From Wolfiporia cocos (lineage: Eukaryota; Basidiomycota; Agaricomycetes; Polyporales; Phaeolaceae), in contig JACCLO010000013.1 in the NCBI GenBank assembly GCA_029448655.1, positions 930,001-994,000 on the forward strand: DNA of 64,000 nt. Reading direction: 5' to 3'. The translations under genes were made by a program, and so were the position numbers. Shown here in pieces: positions 34,710-47,154 of this stretch; positions within the stretch are counted from its first letter, which is position 1; the number at the start of each line of letters is the position of its first letter. Below the pieces are notes generated by a model. The model worked only from the letters and a program-made list of their open reading frames with translations, did not search any database and was not told where the DNA came from.

Positions 34710-36273
34710 TGTCCCAGTGGGTACGCTGTTGTCGTGTATGCACGTCCCAACTGACTAAACAAGATATTAACATCACAAGCAGTGTCAATGAGCAATCTGC
34801 AGGCACAGTGGGATTTTTGCACATAGCTACACTATCTTCACAGCGTGTGACCAGGACACGCTGCACGTTGTCCACTTTGACTAGCTGAACCACTGAGATG
34901 GCGGCGGCGCTGCTCTTGCTGTAGTTGTACCTACAGACGGAAGTTATCGAATACAGTTGCTGTGCATGCATATACTCACTCAATCTTGTTCAAAAGCTTT
35001 CATTTGCTGTGATCTGTGATGAAGCGACCAATTACCTCTATGGCCACCTTACCAGAACAACAAAGACAGGGAGATAGTGGAGGTATGCGGTAGAGGTAAG
35101 AGAAAAAGATGGACGACTCGAGACAGGACAAGTGCTTGCCCTATGATGCAATATTAGCTCACGTGGGCACTTGGACTTGCATTTGAACCAAGTCCACTAT
35201 GTGTTCGACCGAATTGAAACGCGGCTCTTCAACTTCACAGGCGCCCGAAACAAGCTCAAGTTCAACGTCTTGATGAAGATATCTTGAAGACATGAATTAG
35301 TATGGACGGGTATGACAAAAGTCTTGGCATCGGTCATTGGACCGCTCATACTCTTGGCATTTAGCTTTCGATATCATTGGGGTCGAAACCGGTATCTCAA
35401 TGGTATATTTATATATTTTCTGGTATTTACAGGTATCCCAAGGATATGCGGGACTTTCACTGGGGCTCAATAGAGGGCAGTGCACACTCCATTGGGTTCC
35501 GCTTCTGAAAGAAATGTTCCTCATAATCGGTGTCGGTGCCTCTCAGCAGCTTTGATAGAGGCGTTGGGCCCTGAAAGGGGCGTGTACAGTTCCGTGAGCC
35601 ACACAGTCTACATCATAAGAGGGGTGAGAAGTACCAGGCTGCACCTGCGCCCTCAATGTCTGCAAACCGGCTTGTCAGATTCCCGCTACCGGAGGTAGTG
35701 GGTCTTGGAGCGTAAATCGGAACGCAGTTTCAAAATTTCCCTTGGGCTTTAGGGCAGGTCTCCGGTTACAATGTTTCTTATCAGCTTGTATGTGTGGGAA
35801 CATAAGTAACAAAATATCTGATCCGGATGTCTCCGACAGCAAAGTAGTCTCGCACCCAGACGGTGAACAGCTTGTAGCGTTTGCCTGACCCGCGTTGTGT
35901 ACCCTACGTTATTACAGTGTTAACAATCGTGCTGGTACGTGTATGTTCCAGTAGTAATATTGTGCGAATGCATGCCTGCTCAGCTGTCAATCTGATATCA
36001 GAGACTCTTCAGATAGCTCGGATTGTGGCGAACATATATATGGTTGAAGTGCCTTGATTTTTTGGGCGACTCGGTTGGAATGCCTTCCGGGCATCTTTCA
36101 TCTGGATGCCATCATCAAGCAAGACCTGCAAACATCAAGCAAGTAATCAGCAAAAATGCCCGCAGCAAGTCCACGATGCTAAGTAGAGAATAGCTAGAAC
36201 ATGTGCCATAGTCTTCGAGTCGCTATCTTCAGCCTCTAGCTAGTGCTGCATGTAGTTTCCGAGTACACTCCTG
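34710..36273. other. Intergenic, no gene recognised
   Basis: No motif-bearing frame on either strand. The 34790-35000 part may hold the promoter of the gene ending at 34709. Confidence 0.45.
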
Positions 36274-36281
36274 CTTATGTG

Positions 36282-37247
36282 TAGTGTTGCCGAAGTTCAG
36301 TTCAGAACCAAGGTTCAGAACCTGAACCGCCTGAACCTGAACCTAGGTTCGGTTCAGGTTCAGTCCAGGTCCGGTTCAGGGTAGGACATCAAGGTTCGGT
36401 TCTTGGTTCAGGGGGTCATGGGTACCCTTGAACCAGGTTCGAACCGGACTGAACCTTGAACCACATAGCATTAACATATTCTGTGTAGCCACTGGTGGAT
36501 AAGCATCAATTACAATTATGTTCTTGCCATCTTTGCTATAGTGTTGTTGCAGTAAGTTATGGATAGCTGGCTTCACCATAGCAAGCACCAGCACTCATAT
36601 ACTCTAGTCTCCCAATATGGCAAGGGCTCAACCCCATGCTGGGATCACCATGCTTTCTGTGGCACTGGGCTGCATTTGTTGCTGTCAGATGAAGTAAGAA
36701 ATGCAGAAGATTATGTTCCACTTCATATCCATGATCCTAGGTTATATACAGTGTTGTCTAAGAATGGTTTGTTATTGAGGTTTGCCTCAGGCTAATTCAC
36801 AATCATAAACTCTGATTACTGAACTGCTCAAAATGGCTGCCTTGAGTGATTATTGTGCATCTAAAATTCATGTTTACCACTCTAATCAAGATTAAGAGCC
36901 ACTTTGGAATTCAGCCCAATAGACACCAAATGGAGGCACTGCAGAACTTGAAGTGTGATTACTTTGGTGGGTTCAATAGTGCCGGGAATGAGGTAGGCAA
37001 TAGAGAGCAATTGGTATACATAGAAAGGTGCATGAAGTTGGTGTCTAAATTATTATTTTTACACTCTATAGAAGCAAGTAACTTAGTGGTTCGAACCTAG
37101 TTCGAACCATGAACCGAACCTGATGAACCAGTTCACCAGGTTCAGTCCAGGTTCAGGTTCAGGTTCAGGCTCCCTGCAGTCGGTTCGGTTCTGGGTTCAG
37201 CCCTAGACCCCCCTGAACCTGAACTGAACTGAACTTCGGCAACACTA
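36282..37247. mobile_element. hAT-type non-autonomous transposon, 966 bp
   Basis: Perfect inverted termini TAGTGTTGCCGAAGTTCAG (continuing TTCAG) flanked by an exact 8-bp target duplication CTTATGTG (36274-36281 and 37248-37255), the hAT hallmark. Both subterminal zones are packed with short GGTTCAGG/GAACCTGA repeats facing each other, which could bind a transposase. The core has no transposase gene. Confidence 0.93.
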
Positions 37248-37255
37248 CTTATGTG

Positions 37256-37725
37256 AGCTGCCGCCCAAGGAGTCCCAACAAGTGGTCATTGACGTCAGCC
37301 ATTCCATCTTCACTACTATCTGTTTTGAAGTTGAGCTACTATTGTTGTATACCCATAGGATATACAGAGCATATAGTTATCGAAGCAGCAGTAAGTAATG
37401 TCTCAAGAATGCCGGTACTAATTACAGCGTGCTAGACGCGCGAGCGCGACTATTCACAACCACTGGTTCGGGGGCTAGGGGCGGGGCAGGGCGAGATATA
37501 CAACCGCTTATACGAAGGCTATGACTACTTCTCTATTTGTTCTGTACTGCACGCATTCATCTGCCCGCACACCGGTAGCGGGCTTGCGCGGCCTTATACT
37601 CGAATGTATGCGTTCACCGTGCCGAGACGCGTGGTGTCACACTTCACGTGATATGTGACTCGCGTACGGAAACTTGCGAGCATAACTCCTTCAGGTTGAA
37701 TAGACCTCCTACCTCAACCTACAAT
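37256..37725 (+). promoter_or_regulatory. Upstream region of the polymerase gene
   Basis: 470 bp between the hAT element and the polymerase ATG. No clear TATA box; CT-rich just before the start. The ATG at 37726 was chosen because the glycine-arginine N-terminus and exon 1 frame begin there, although an earlier in-frame ATG exists at 37648. Confidence 0.4.
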
Positions 37726-40700
37726 ATGGCTCGCGGCTCCTTCAACGGCGGCCGCAGAGGTCGCGCCAACACACGCTATGGGTATCGAGGCGCTGGTTCT
37801 TTCCGTGGAGGACGTGGACGAGGCCGCGGTGGAGCACCGAGCGAAGCGCAACCGAAGCGCGAAGACGATGGAACGCAACTCGCGGAGAGATTCGAGCAGG
37901 TTGCCTTGAACGATGAGGTCGATGAGAAGCTTGGATTCTCACGCATCCAGGAGGGTCCCCGGCGTGAAGGATGGTTGATCAACATGCATCCGGTAGGCCA
38001 CAATCAGCCTCTTCGGATGTTCATCCTGACACACAGGTTAGACGTTGGTCAAAGACGCAGAGTGGCCATCAGGGAAGGCGGCAGTTGACTTCTACTTCAT
38101 TCAAGACGATGGCGGGATGTTCAAGTGCACGCTCCAATACGAGCCGTACTTCTACATCGCGTGCAAGGCGGGCATGGAAACGGTCATTGAGGAGTGGCTC
38201 ATGAAGAAGTATGAGGCGTTCATCTTCCGAATCACGCGCGAGCGCAAGGAGGACCTTCAGCTTCCGAACCACCTCCTGGGTCATCGCCGACTTTACCTGC
38301 AGCTCCACTTCCGTAACGTGTCGGACCTCCTCGCCGTGCGACGCGAACTAATGCCGCTCGCTCTGGCAAATAGCGCAAAGCTTGACGCGGTTGACGCATA
38401 CGCAGAGGTTGTGAACACCGCCGCAGCGCGCGTGCCGGTTGAGATTGACGGCGAATGGGGTGCGGAGGCGGAGCAGGGGAGTGCGCGTTGGACGGGGGCG
38501 CGCGACAAGGACCCACGCGAGGGCATCATCGACATCCGCGAGTTCGACGTGCCGTACTACCTTCGCGTTGCCATGGACAACGAGATCCGTGTCGGGCTCT
38601 GGTACGCAGTCACGCACGTCGCGGGGCAGCCGCAGTTCACTCAGCTCGTGGAGCGCGTTAAGCGCGCGGACCCGGTGGTCATGGCGTACGATATTGAGAC
38701 AACGAAGGCACCACTTAAGTTCCCCGACCAGGCGATTGACCAGGTGATGATGATTTCATACATGGTTGATGGACAGGGCTACCTCATTACCAACCGCGAC
38801 ATTGTCAGCGAGGACATCGAAGACTTCGAGTACACCCCAAAAGAGGGATACGAAGGCCCGTTCACTGTGTTCAATGAGCCCGACGAGGTACTTCGCTCCT
38901 TCTGCGTCATGGCCATATATGCTTAGGCGCAATACAGGCTTCGGTGATTCGCCGGTTCTTCTCCCACATCCAGGACGTTAAGCCGACGGTCATGGCAACG
39001 TACAACGGAGATTTCTTCGATTTTCCCTTTCTCTGCGCTCGCGCAAAGGTGCACGGGATTGATATGTTCGTCGAGATCGGGTTCGCGAAGGACTCGGAGG
39101 ACGAGTTCAAGAGCCGAACATGTGTGCACATGGACTGCTTCCGCTGGGTCAAGCGGGACTCGTACCTCCCACAAGGAAGTCAGGGTCTCAAGGCAGTTAC
39201 GACTGCGAAGCTTGGGTATAACCCCATCGAATTGGATCCAGAGCTGATGACCCCGTGTGTACTTTTTATATTCAAGGAAGCTGTACTCGCTGACATCGTC
39301 GTGCCGCAGATATGCTGTTGAACAACCTCAAACGCTTGCGCAGTACTCCGTCTCCGATGCCGTCGCGACATATTATCTATACATGAAGTACGTGCACCCA
39401 TTCGTCTTCTCTCTGTGTAACATCATCCCTCTCTGCCCGGACGAGGTGCTGCGAAAGGGCAGCGGAACGCTCTGTGAGACTCTTCTCATGGTGAGTTAGG
39501 ATACTTCTGTCTCGTGCACACTTCTGACTTTGCCTTTAGGTTGAGGCATACCGAGGCAAGATCATTATGCCAAACAGACATGAGGAGGAACACGGGAACA
39601 TGTATGAAGGTCATTTGCTTGCGTCGGAGACATATGTTGGTGGACATGTCGAGGCACTAGAAGCTGGGGTGTTCCGAAGCGACATCTCTACACATTTCAA
39701 GATTGAGCCCTCTGCGGTCCAGAAGGTATCGTTATCTTTTACTATACATAATTGGTGCTGACTTGATTGTCGCAGCTGATTGACGAGCTCGATGCCGCGC
39801 TGACATTCTGCATTGTCGAAGAGTCCAAAGCCTCACTCGAAAGCGTGACTAACTACGACGAGGTCAAGCAGCAGATTCAGTCCGCTCTAGAGGAGATGCG
39901 CGACAACCCGCAGCGGATGGACAAGCCCCTCATCTATCATTTGGACGTCGCTGCCATGTACCCAAATATCATGTTGTCAAACCGCCTGCAACCCGACTCC
40001 GTCGTTGACGAAGCGGTCTGTGCCGTCTGTGACTACAACCGGCCAGGCAAGACATGCGACCGGCGCATGACGTGGGCCTGGCGCGGCGAGTTCTTCCCCG
40101 CGCGACGGGACGAGTTTAACATGATCAAGCACGCACTCAACCAGGAGACGTTCCCACCGAAGCGTCCTGGCGGCGAGCAGCGCAAGTTTGTCGATCTAAC
40201 GGACGCAGAGCAGACTGCGCTACTGCACAAGCGGCTCGGCGACTACTCGCGCAAGGTGTACAAGAAGATCAAAGACACCAAGGTCGAGAATCGTGAGGCC
40301 GTCATATGCCAGAGAGAGAACCCCTTCTATATAGACACTGTGCGTCGCTTCCGTGACCGCCGGTACGAGTACAAGGGCCTGCACAAGACGTGGAAGAAGA
40401 ACCTCGATACCGTCCTCACGGAGCAGCGGCCAATCACGGAGGTCGACGAGGCGAAGAAAATGATCGTCCTCTACGACTCACTCCAGCTCGCACACAAGTG
40501 TATTCTGAATTCCTTCTACGGATACGTTATGCGTAAAGGTGCCCGCTGGCACTCAATGGAGATGGCGGGCATCACTTGCTTGACTGGCGCGACCATTATC
40601 CAAATGGCTCGGCAGCTCGTGGAACAAATCGGTCGTCCTCTTGAGCTGGACACCGACGGTATCTGGTGTATGCTGCCGGGTATCTTCCCCGAGAACTTCA

Positions 40701-43700
40701 AGTTCAAACTCTCGAACGGCAAAGCCATTGGGTTCTCGTACCCGTGCACAATGCTCAATCACCTTGTCCACGCGAAATTCACGAACCACCAATATCACGA
40801 TCTCAATCCTGAGACGGGGGAATACGGGGTCCACAGCGAGAACTCCATCTTCTTCGAGCTGGATGGACCGTACAAGGCGATGATTCTCCCTTCGTCGAAG
40901 GAGGAGGATAAGCTGCTCAAGAAGCGATATGCGGTCTTCAATGATGACGGATCGCTCGCAGAGCTGAAAGGTTTCGAGGTGAAGCGGCGAGGAGAGCTGC
41001 AGCTTATCAAGATCTTCCAGTCGCAGATATTTGAGAAGTTCCTTCTCGGTACCACCACCGAGGAGTGCTATGCGGCCGTCGCGAAAATTGCGGACCGATG
41101 GCTCGACGTTCTGTTCAGCAAAGCCGACAGCCTCGAAGACGAAGAGCTCATCGAGCTTATCGCCGAGAACAGGAGCATGTCGAAAACTCTAGCCGAGTAT
41201 GGCGGACAGAAATCGACCTCTATTAGCACCGCAAAACGTCTGGCCGAGTTCTTAGGTGACCAGATGGTCAAAGACAAGGGTCTTGCCTGCAAGTTCATCA
41301 TATCGGCGAGCCCACAAGGTGCGCCGGTCACGGAGCGAGCCGTTCCGGTTGCGATCTTCTCCGCAGAAGAGAGCGTGAAGCAGGCGTATCTTCGCAAATG
41401 GCTGAAGAACAATAGCCTCGCTGACTTCAACATCCGTTCTATACTCGATTGGGGGTACTACATCGAGCGTCTGGGATCCGTCATTCAGAAGCTCATCACG
41501 ATCCCCGCAGCCATGCAGAAGGTTGCGAATCCCGTACCCCGCATCCAGCATCCCGATTGGTTGCATCGGCGGGTGGTCGCTTTGGATGACAAGTTCCACC
41601 AGCACAAGATGACCGACTTCTTCAAACCTAAGAACCTCGACGATGACGATACGCGGGACATCGAGGACTTGACACCTCAACCTGAACGTCCGGATCGCGT
41701 ACGTATCGCCGTTGTGAATCGCAAGCCCGCTCTCAGGGAGGAGACACCGGAACAGGAGGATACTCCTGCTCCGCGGTATGACGGAAGTTACTCTAAGTGG
41801 CTGAAACAGATGCGACCTCACTGGTCACGTCGTCGGCCTGGAGGAGGAGATGCTCCTGTCGTTATGCCAAGCATGTTCAAGAACATCCGCTCCAATGGCG
41901 TGCGGGCAAGCAGTCGCTGGGATATTGTCCAGATCCGACCGACTAGGGCACCTGGCAGGTTTGTAATGTGGCTCAACGTTGGTGGAGATCTCGTCTCCAT
42001 TCCGCTACGCATCCCGCGGGAGTTCTATATCCACCTCCGCGCCCCAGCAAAGCCGGGGCAGTTCCAGAAGGATATGTACCTGTGCGAGAAGGTAGTGCGC
42101 AGTCTGCCTCGCGATAGGCCATGCGCCAACTTGTACAAGATCACTGTGCGCGAGGAGCTGTACGTTGAGGGTCAAGAGCACTTCATCGACCTCACAAATG
42201 ATCCCAATATCGACGGTGTCTTCGAGTTGCAGGTATGTGCCGTCGGTCGTTTCAGGAACGTTGCAATTAACCGTATGGTAGGTTCCACTTGTGATGCGAG
42301 CACTGCTGAGACTTGGAAAGACATGTGCTAGTGGCATACCCGGTATGACGTTGAACAGGGCGGAGACAGTCGGCTTTGAACTGGATCAGCTCGGACGCGC
42401 AGGGACGACCTCGAAGCAGAAGTACCTCGACGAAGGCCGGGCGGGCAAGTATATTTTCCTGTATCACGCCTGCTCTAACAACGCTCCCGTTCACGTATTC
42501 GCGCTATTCATCCCGGGTAGTCCTGTTCGGCTACATATTGTCGACCCAGCGACCAGGAGACAGGCCATCCCGCGTCTCACAGACACTTACATGGATCTGC
42601 TCGCCAAGAGACAGCAGGCCGTCGGTGGAAGTATCTCGTATTCGTATCCTCCTGTATGCGACTTCACCAGCACATATCACGGAAATGACGCCACCGCCCT
42701 GAAAGCTATATCTAGGGAGCTAGGCTTGGTCGAAAACCAGTCGTTCATGGCCGTCATCTCATCTAGCAAGGAACAGACGTACTTCGACGCATACGTGCCG
42801 CGGCTCGCTAAGTTCCCTGTCCTCTCAATGTCCAAGACCAAGATACCTCACACACTAGACGTCTTCCCCTGGCAGACGAATGTCGCACAGAAGATGATCA
42901 ACCGGTATCTCTCCATGGGCACATGGTTGGACCGTACAATTGCTCTGGCAAACTACTACAGCGTCCCTATTGGCCACATAGATGGCGACCAGCCACTGCT
43001 TCTTGCTGACATCGACTTTGCTCGTAGGCTGTCAGAACAAGACCACGTGCTCTGGTGGTCTCCTGGAAGTCGACCCGACCTGGGAGGAATTGAAGATGAC
43101 GCAAGGCCTACCGAGGAGCTGCCCAAGACAGAGTTTATGTCGCCTGGCTGCTATTCGAACGTTTGCCTTGAGATAACGGTGCGGAATCTGGCGGTCAACG
43201 CTGTCCTGCACTCGGTCATTGTGAACGAGCTTGAAGGAAGCGGGGGTGCCACGGCTTTCGATGCCTCACATACTTTGGACGAATACGCAGCCAGCGACTC
43301 GCAGCGAGACTTGACACTCGGCGACTCGAATGTCTCTCCCCAGATGTTCTCGATCCTCAAGGGAATGGTGAAGACGTGGCTCCTAGACAAAATCCAGGGC
43401 AACTTCGAGAGCCCTGCATCGATTGCCATCGACCACTTCTGGCGCTGGATCAGCTCGAATGCTGCATTCATGTATAACCCCAGCCTCCATCGGTTCATTC
43501 ATGGGCTGATGCGCAAGACGTTCATTCAAATGCTCGCGGAATTCAAGCGACTCGGCTCCCATGTCGTATATGCTGACCTCAGCCGCATCTTGCTCGTCAC
43601 ATCCAAACCTCCCGGCACGGCTCACGCCTATGCTACGTATATCACGACCGCTGTCACCTCGCACGAGCTATTCCAGCACGTGTATCTTCGCACAGAGCGG

Positions 43701-44754
43701 TTCTACGACTTCCTGTTGTTCATGGACCAGGCTAATCTGGGCGGCGTCGTGTGCGAGGACCCGCTGGCAGTCGAGCCGCCCGAGGAGCTCTCGATTGAGA
43801 TGCGATGGAACATCGAGACTTTCCTGCCTCCCGCCATCCAACGTGACTTCCGGAACACTATTCGATTCTTCCTCGTCGAGTTCTTCCGAACCTGTCAGAG
43901 ATCGCAGGGGACAGGCCGCGCACCACTTCGGGTCCTGCAGAATGGAGCGCCCGACGCAACGCAGCGGGACGCCGCCAAGACGCAGGAGATGGAAGCCTGC
44001 CGGGAGTTCATCGCACGCCGGCTCACGCGCAGGACGCTGAAGGCGGTGGGCGCGATCCAGGAACGCTATCGCGAAGCGGCGGCGGACGAGGAGGCGCTCG
44101 CGTACTGGGAATTCCCCCTCTTGCCCGGCTCGCATCTGCATCTGTCAAACCCGATCCTGGAGTTCGTCAAGTTCTGCTGCGCGGTGTTCGGGCTCGCGAA
44201 GGAGTACCAGATCGACGTCGGTCTGCTGAAGCGGAACCTGCTCGAGCTCGTCGGCGTGCGCGAGTTTGCGAGCGAGGCGACTTTCCACAACCCGTGTGAG
44301 CCGCTGCGCCTCGCGAACGTGCCGTGCAGGCACTGCGATAACCTCCGGGACTTCGACTTCTGCCGGGATCCGGAGCTGATGCCGAGCAATCTGTCGGTTG
44401 CTGCGCGTTGGCTGTGCTCCAACTGCGGGGGCGAGTACGACCGCATCATGATTGAGTTCGCGCTGATGGACATGGTATTTGACCTGGAGCGGCGATTCGC
44501 TCAGCAGGACTTGCGGTGCTCTAAATGCCAGCGCTTACAGTCAGATAATGTCTCGAGGCACTGCCAGTGCTCTGGGAACTATCAGCTGAGCATCATCAAG
44601 GCAGACGTGCGGCGAAGGTTACGTACTATCGTCAATGTATCGATAGCTCACAACCTGAGCCGTCTGAGGGTATGTTCCTGAACCTACTGCTGTGGATCCA
44701 TTCTGACCGTTGATCGGATAGGAATGCGCCCAGACCATGCTCAACAGCTGGTGA
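37726..44754 (+). CDS. POL2: DNA polymerase epsilon catalytic subunit
   Basis: Leading-strand replicative DNA polymerase, B family, with proofreading. Eight exons (37726-37992, 38042-38887, 38938-39254, 39310-39490, 39540-39725, 39776-42232, 42282-44669, 44722-44754) give 2224 residues, almost the length of yeast Pol2 (2222). The N-terminus is an RGG-rich tail. Exonuclease motifs: DIETTKAP (~306), NGDFFDF (~394) and [10 protein letters not shown] (~489). Polymerase motifs: [12 protein letters not shown] (~656), [13 protein letters not shown] (~844) and C DTDG (~891). The C-terminal half is the inactive exo-pol module, ending in two zinc sites, CRHC...CSNC from ~2100 and CSKC...CQC from ~2164, that hold the B subunit. 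Introns are 46-55 nt. All catalytic acids seen are intact and no break was found. Confidence 0.97.
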
Positions 44755-45764
44755 TACGCCTTTGGAGACTGTTCCTCGTCATTGCATCATCTTGTGTCAT
44801 CATCGCTGCCGTCTGTTATCGTCAAAAGGAATCAGCATATTTATCTGTACAGGATTGTTTGTAGAAGTATTCTTAGCATGTATCAAGAGTAATCGTAATC
44901 TGCATCATTCCTGGGACGAAGATGGACAAGTACATCCGGATGCAATGATCAGAGGCTGTGAGCCGGATCTTACAGTTTTGCAACTGCCGTATCATTGTTC
45001 GTGATATAAATAGGAGATAGGAGAAGTCGGCGGCTGATGGATGAATGCATGACGGATGAGCTGATGAGCATCCGCATTGTATTGGGGGCTGCTGCAATAA
45101 GCTCATTCGATGTAGCAACTGATCTCATCCCGCAGCGTATCTCTATCAGCGAAACTATCCCACCGCATAATCAATAGATAACTAGTCGTTGTGTTTCGAA
45201 GAGTCGAATGGTTGCCAATGCCATTCAGTATGATACATGATGTCCGAACAGGTCAGTGTGTCTCTAATCATTATATACAGGGTTCCACTAATCTAATGTC
45301 CTGGGTCGCAGCAGTTGGCCATCTCATCTGGTAAAGTGGTATACCCTGACTCCACCGGTGAGAGGGGCAGTCATCAGCTGATAAGACCGAAATAGTCACA
45401 ACTGCGGAATGGAGTCAGAGGCGATGAATCGGCCGCTGCACAAACCAGTGTGGCGCATCAGCGGCACCGACGATTTCCATCTATGGCAATAACTGCCACT
45501 TTTGTTCTCGGACATGCTTGCGAATCTCGTCGGCATGAGTCCTGATACAGGTTCATGTGAGAAAGCGGACACTGTTGGAGAGCCTACACAGGCCTCGATG
45601 CGACTCCTGGGACAGCGACTTAGTCACTTGCAAGGGACAACGTGTGGCTGGAGTCACTACTACAATATTCTGCCGCATCGTTCACTGGAGTAGCAGGGCC
45701 GATTTGAATGCGTCGAGCGACCGCGCGTGTGGCATGGACTGACTCACATGAGTAGAAGTCTTGG
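44755..45764. other. Intergenic, no gene recognised
   Basis: Spacer between the polymerase gene and the second PB1 gene. Nothing beyond short frames. Confidence 0.5.
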
Positions 45765-45772
45765 TATATAAG
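45765..45772 (+). promoter_or_regulatory. TATA box of the second PB1 gene
   Basis: TATATAAG, 35 bp before the ATG at 45807, matching the placement in the paralogous PB1 gene. Confidence 0.6.
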
Positions 45773-45806
45773 CCGCACTGTGGTGAGCAGTTTTCTCCAG
45801 AACATC

Positions 45807-46739
45807 ATGTCCACTCAGAACATCCAATTCAAGCTCACCAGCTCGACCGACGGTGTCGTTCGCAAAGCCACCTTCGCCGGCCAGCCCTCCTGGTCAGACT
45901 TAGCCGCTCGTATTGAGAATCTGTTCAGTATCCCCGCGGCGGCTATCGCCCTCTCCTACATCGACAGCGACAACGACGAGGTGACACTTAACACCGAGGA
46001 GGAGCTCCAGCAGTTCTATAAGGATTATTCGGCGACAGAGGAGCCCTCTGGCGGGCCCAAGACCTTCGCCTTCAACGTGCGCAACCTGACTGATACGCGC
46101 GAGCCCGGTACGACACCCCGCGATGCCCACGGCCCTCGCCGCAGTCCTGGACACCACCATCGTTCCCTCTCTCCCGACTTCTTCCACCCATACTCCATGC
46201 GCGGGGGGAATCATCGCGGACGCGCTCTCAGGGGCGGATTCCGTGGTCGCGGTGGAGGCCGTGGAGGATTCATGCACGGCCGTGGCCCCCACCACCATAA
46301 CCACTCGCACGACGACATCCTGCCGCCCTTTTTCCCGCGGGCGGACGACGGCACGCCCCGTTCCCAGACTCTCGACGATCAAGATGCGCCCCAGCCAGGC
46401 AACGAACCTTCCAGGCCGCCGTCTCCGCCCGCGGACGACGCTCGGGACGCACCCGCCCCCGGCATTCTCCCAGAGGACTTCCACTTCCCCCGCTCTCCGC
46501 ATCACGGCCACGCCGCTCACGCTTTTGGTTGCCGGGGCCGCCACTTTGGTCTCCCCGGCATGTCCCCGCGTGGTCCGCCGCCTAACTTCTACTTCGGCCA
46601 CCACGGACATTCCGGGCCCTTCGGGGCGTTCATGTACATGCCTGGCGGCCGTTGCATGCCCGTGCCACCCCCGTTCCACGTCGATGCAGAAATCGCCCCG
46701 GTGGATGGTCCGCACAATGTGTTGGGCGCATGGTTCTGA
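45807..46739 (+). CDS. PB1-domain protein with RGG and His-rich tail
   Basis: Single-exon protein of 310 residues; the ATG at 45807 is preferred to one nine codons upstream because it aligns with the start of its paralogue and leaves a normal TATA distance. The PB1 domain (residues ~5-85) has the basic IQFKLTSST start and the acidic SYIDSDNDEVTLNTEEEL motif. A glycine-arginine stretch follows (GGFRGRGGGRGGFMHGRG), then His-rich blocks and a Gly/Pro/Phe-rich end. RGG stretches often bind RNA and drive condensates; that use here is inference. It shares domain order with 31191-32498 but is shorter and has no helical linker. Confidence 0.87.
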   Translation: MSTQNIQFKLTSSTDGVVRKATFAGQPSWSDLAARIENLFSIPAAAIALSYIDSDNDEVTLNTEEELQQFYKDYSATEEPSGGPKTFAFNVRNLTDTREPGTTPRDAHGPRRSPGHHHRSLSPDFFHPYSMRGGNHRGRALRGGFRGRGGGRGGFMHGRGPHHHNHSHDDILPPFFPRADDGTPRSQTLDDQDAPQPGNEPSRPPSPPADDARDAPAPGILPEDFHFPRSPHHGHAAHAFGCRGRHFGLPGMSPRGPPPNFYFGHHGHSGPFGAFMYMPGGRCMPVPPPFHVDAEIAPVDGPHNVLGAWF

Positions 46740-47154
46740 TTGAGCTATGCCGCATCAATACCATGCGGAAGTGAGGTTGATAGCTTGTGTCCCGGTGCGT
46801 AGCTTGGTGGTCAGAGTCCCGGAGATGGACTAGGCAGTGGGCTGGTTTGCGATGAGATAATCTAGGTAAGTAGGTAAGTGACTGGCTTCTTCTTATGCAA
46901 TTAAGTAAGTACGCTACGAAGGTGCGTACACCCTTTATCGTGGTTTCTCCCTGTACGTCGAGTGAAATATACTGTATATTACTTGTAAGATGTCTGAAAT
47001 TGAACGAAGGGTGTGCGAACTGCAAGTGAATCTCAACACGAGTGCGTGGCAGCATGAACGAATCCATGTGACTCCTCATATCAGCGCAGTCGTCGATAGA
47101 GATTCACAAACAACTAAATACACATAATAAGCATGTTCCAAACGATCGACCGAG
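46740..47154. other. Spacer between converging genes
   Basis: 3' flanks only; a GTAAGTAGGTAAGTGA-like stretch at about 46865 is simple sequence. No gene. Confidence 0.45.

Noticed and set aside
36290..37245. GGTTCAGG repeats considered as a CRISPR-like or telomere-like array
   Set aside because: The motif faces inward from two inverted ends with an 8-bp target duplication, which a hAT-type element explains fully.
38888..38937. Apparent stop codons between polymerase reading frames suggesting a broken gene
   Set aside because: All interruptions coincide with GT/AG introns of 46-55 nt, and the joined exons keep frame over 2224 residues with all catalytic motifs.
45900..46715. 271-residue minus-strand frame across the second PB1 gene
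   Set aside because: Same reason: antisense shadow of repetitive GC-rich codons with no motif of its own.
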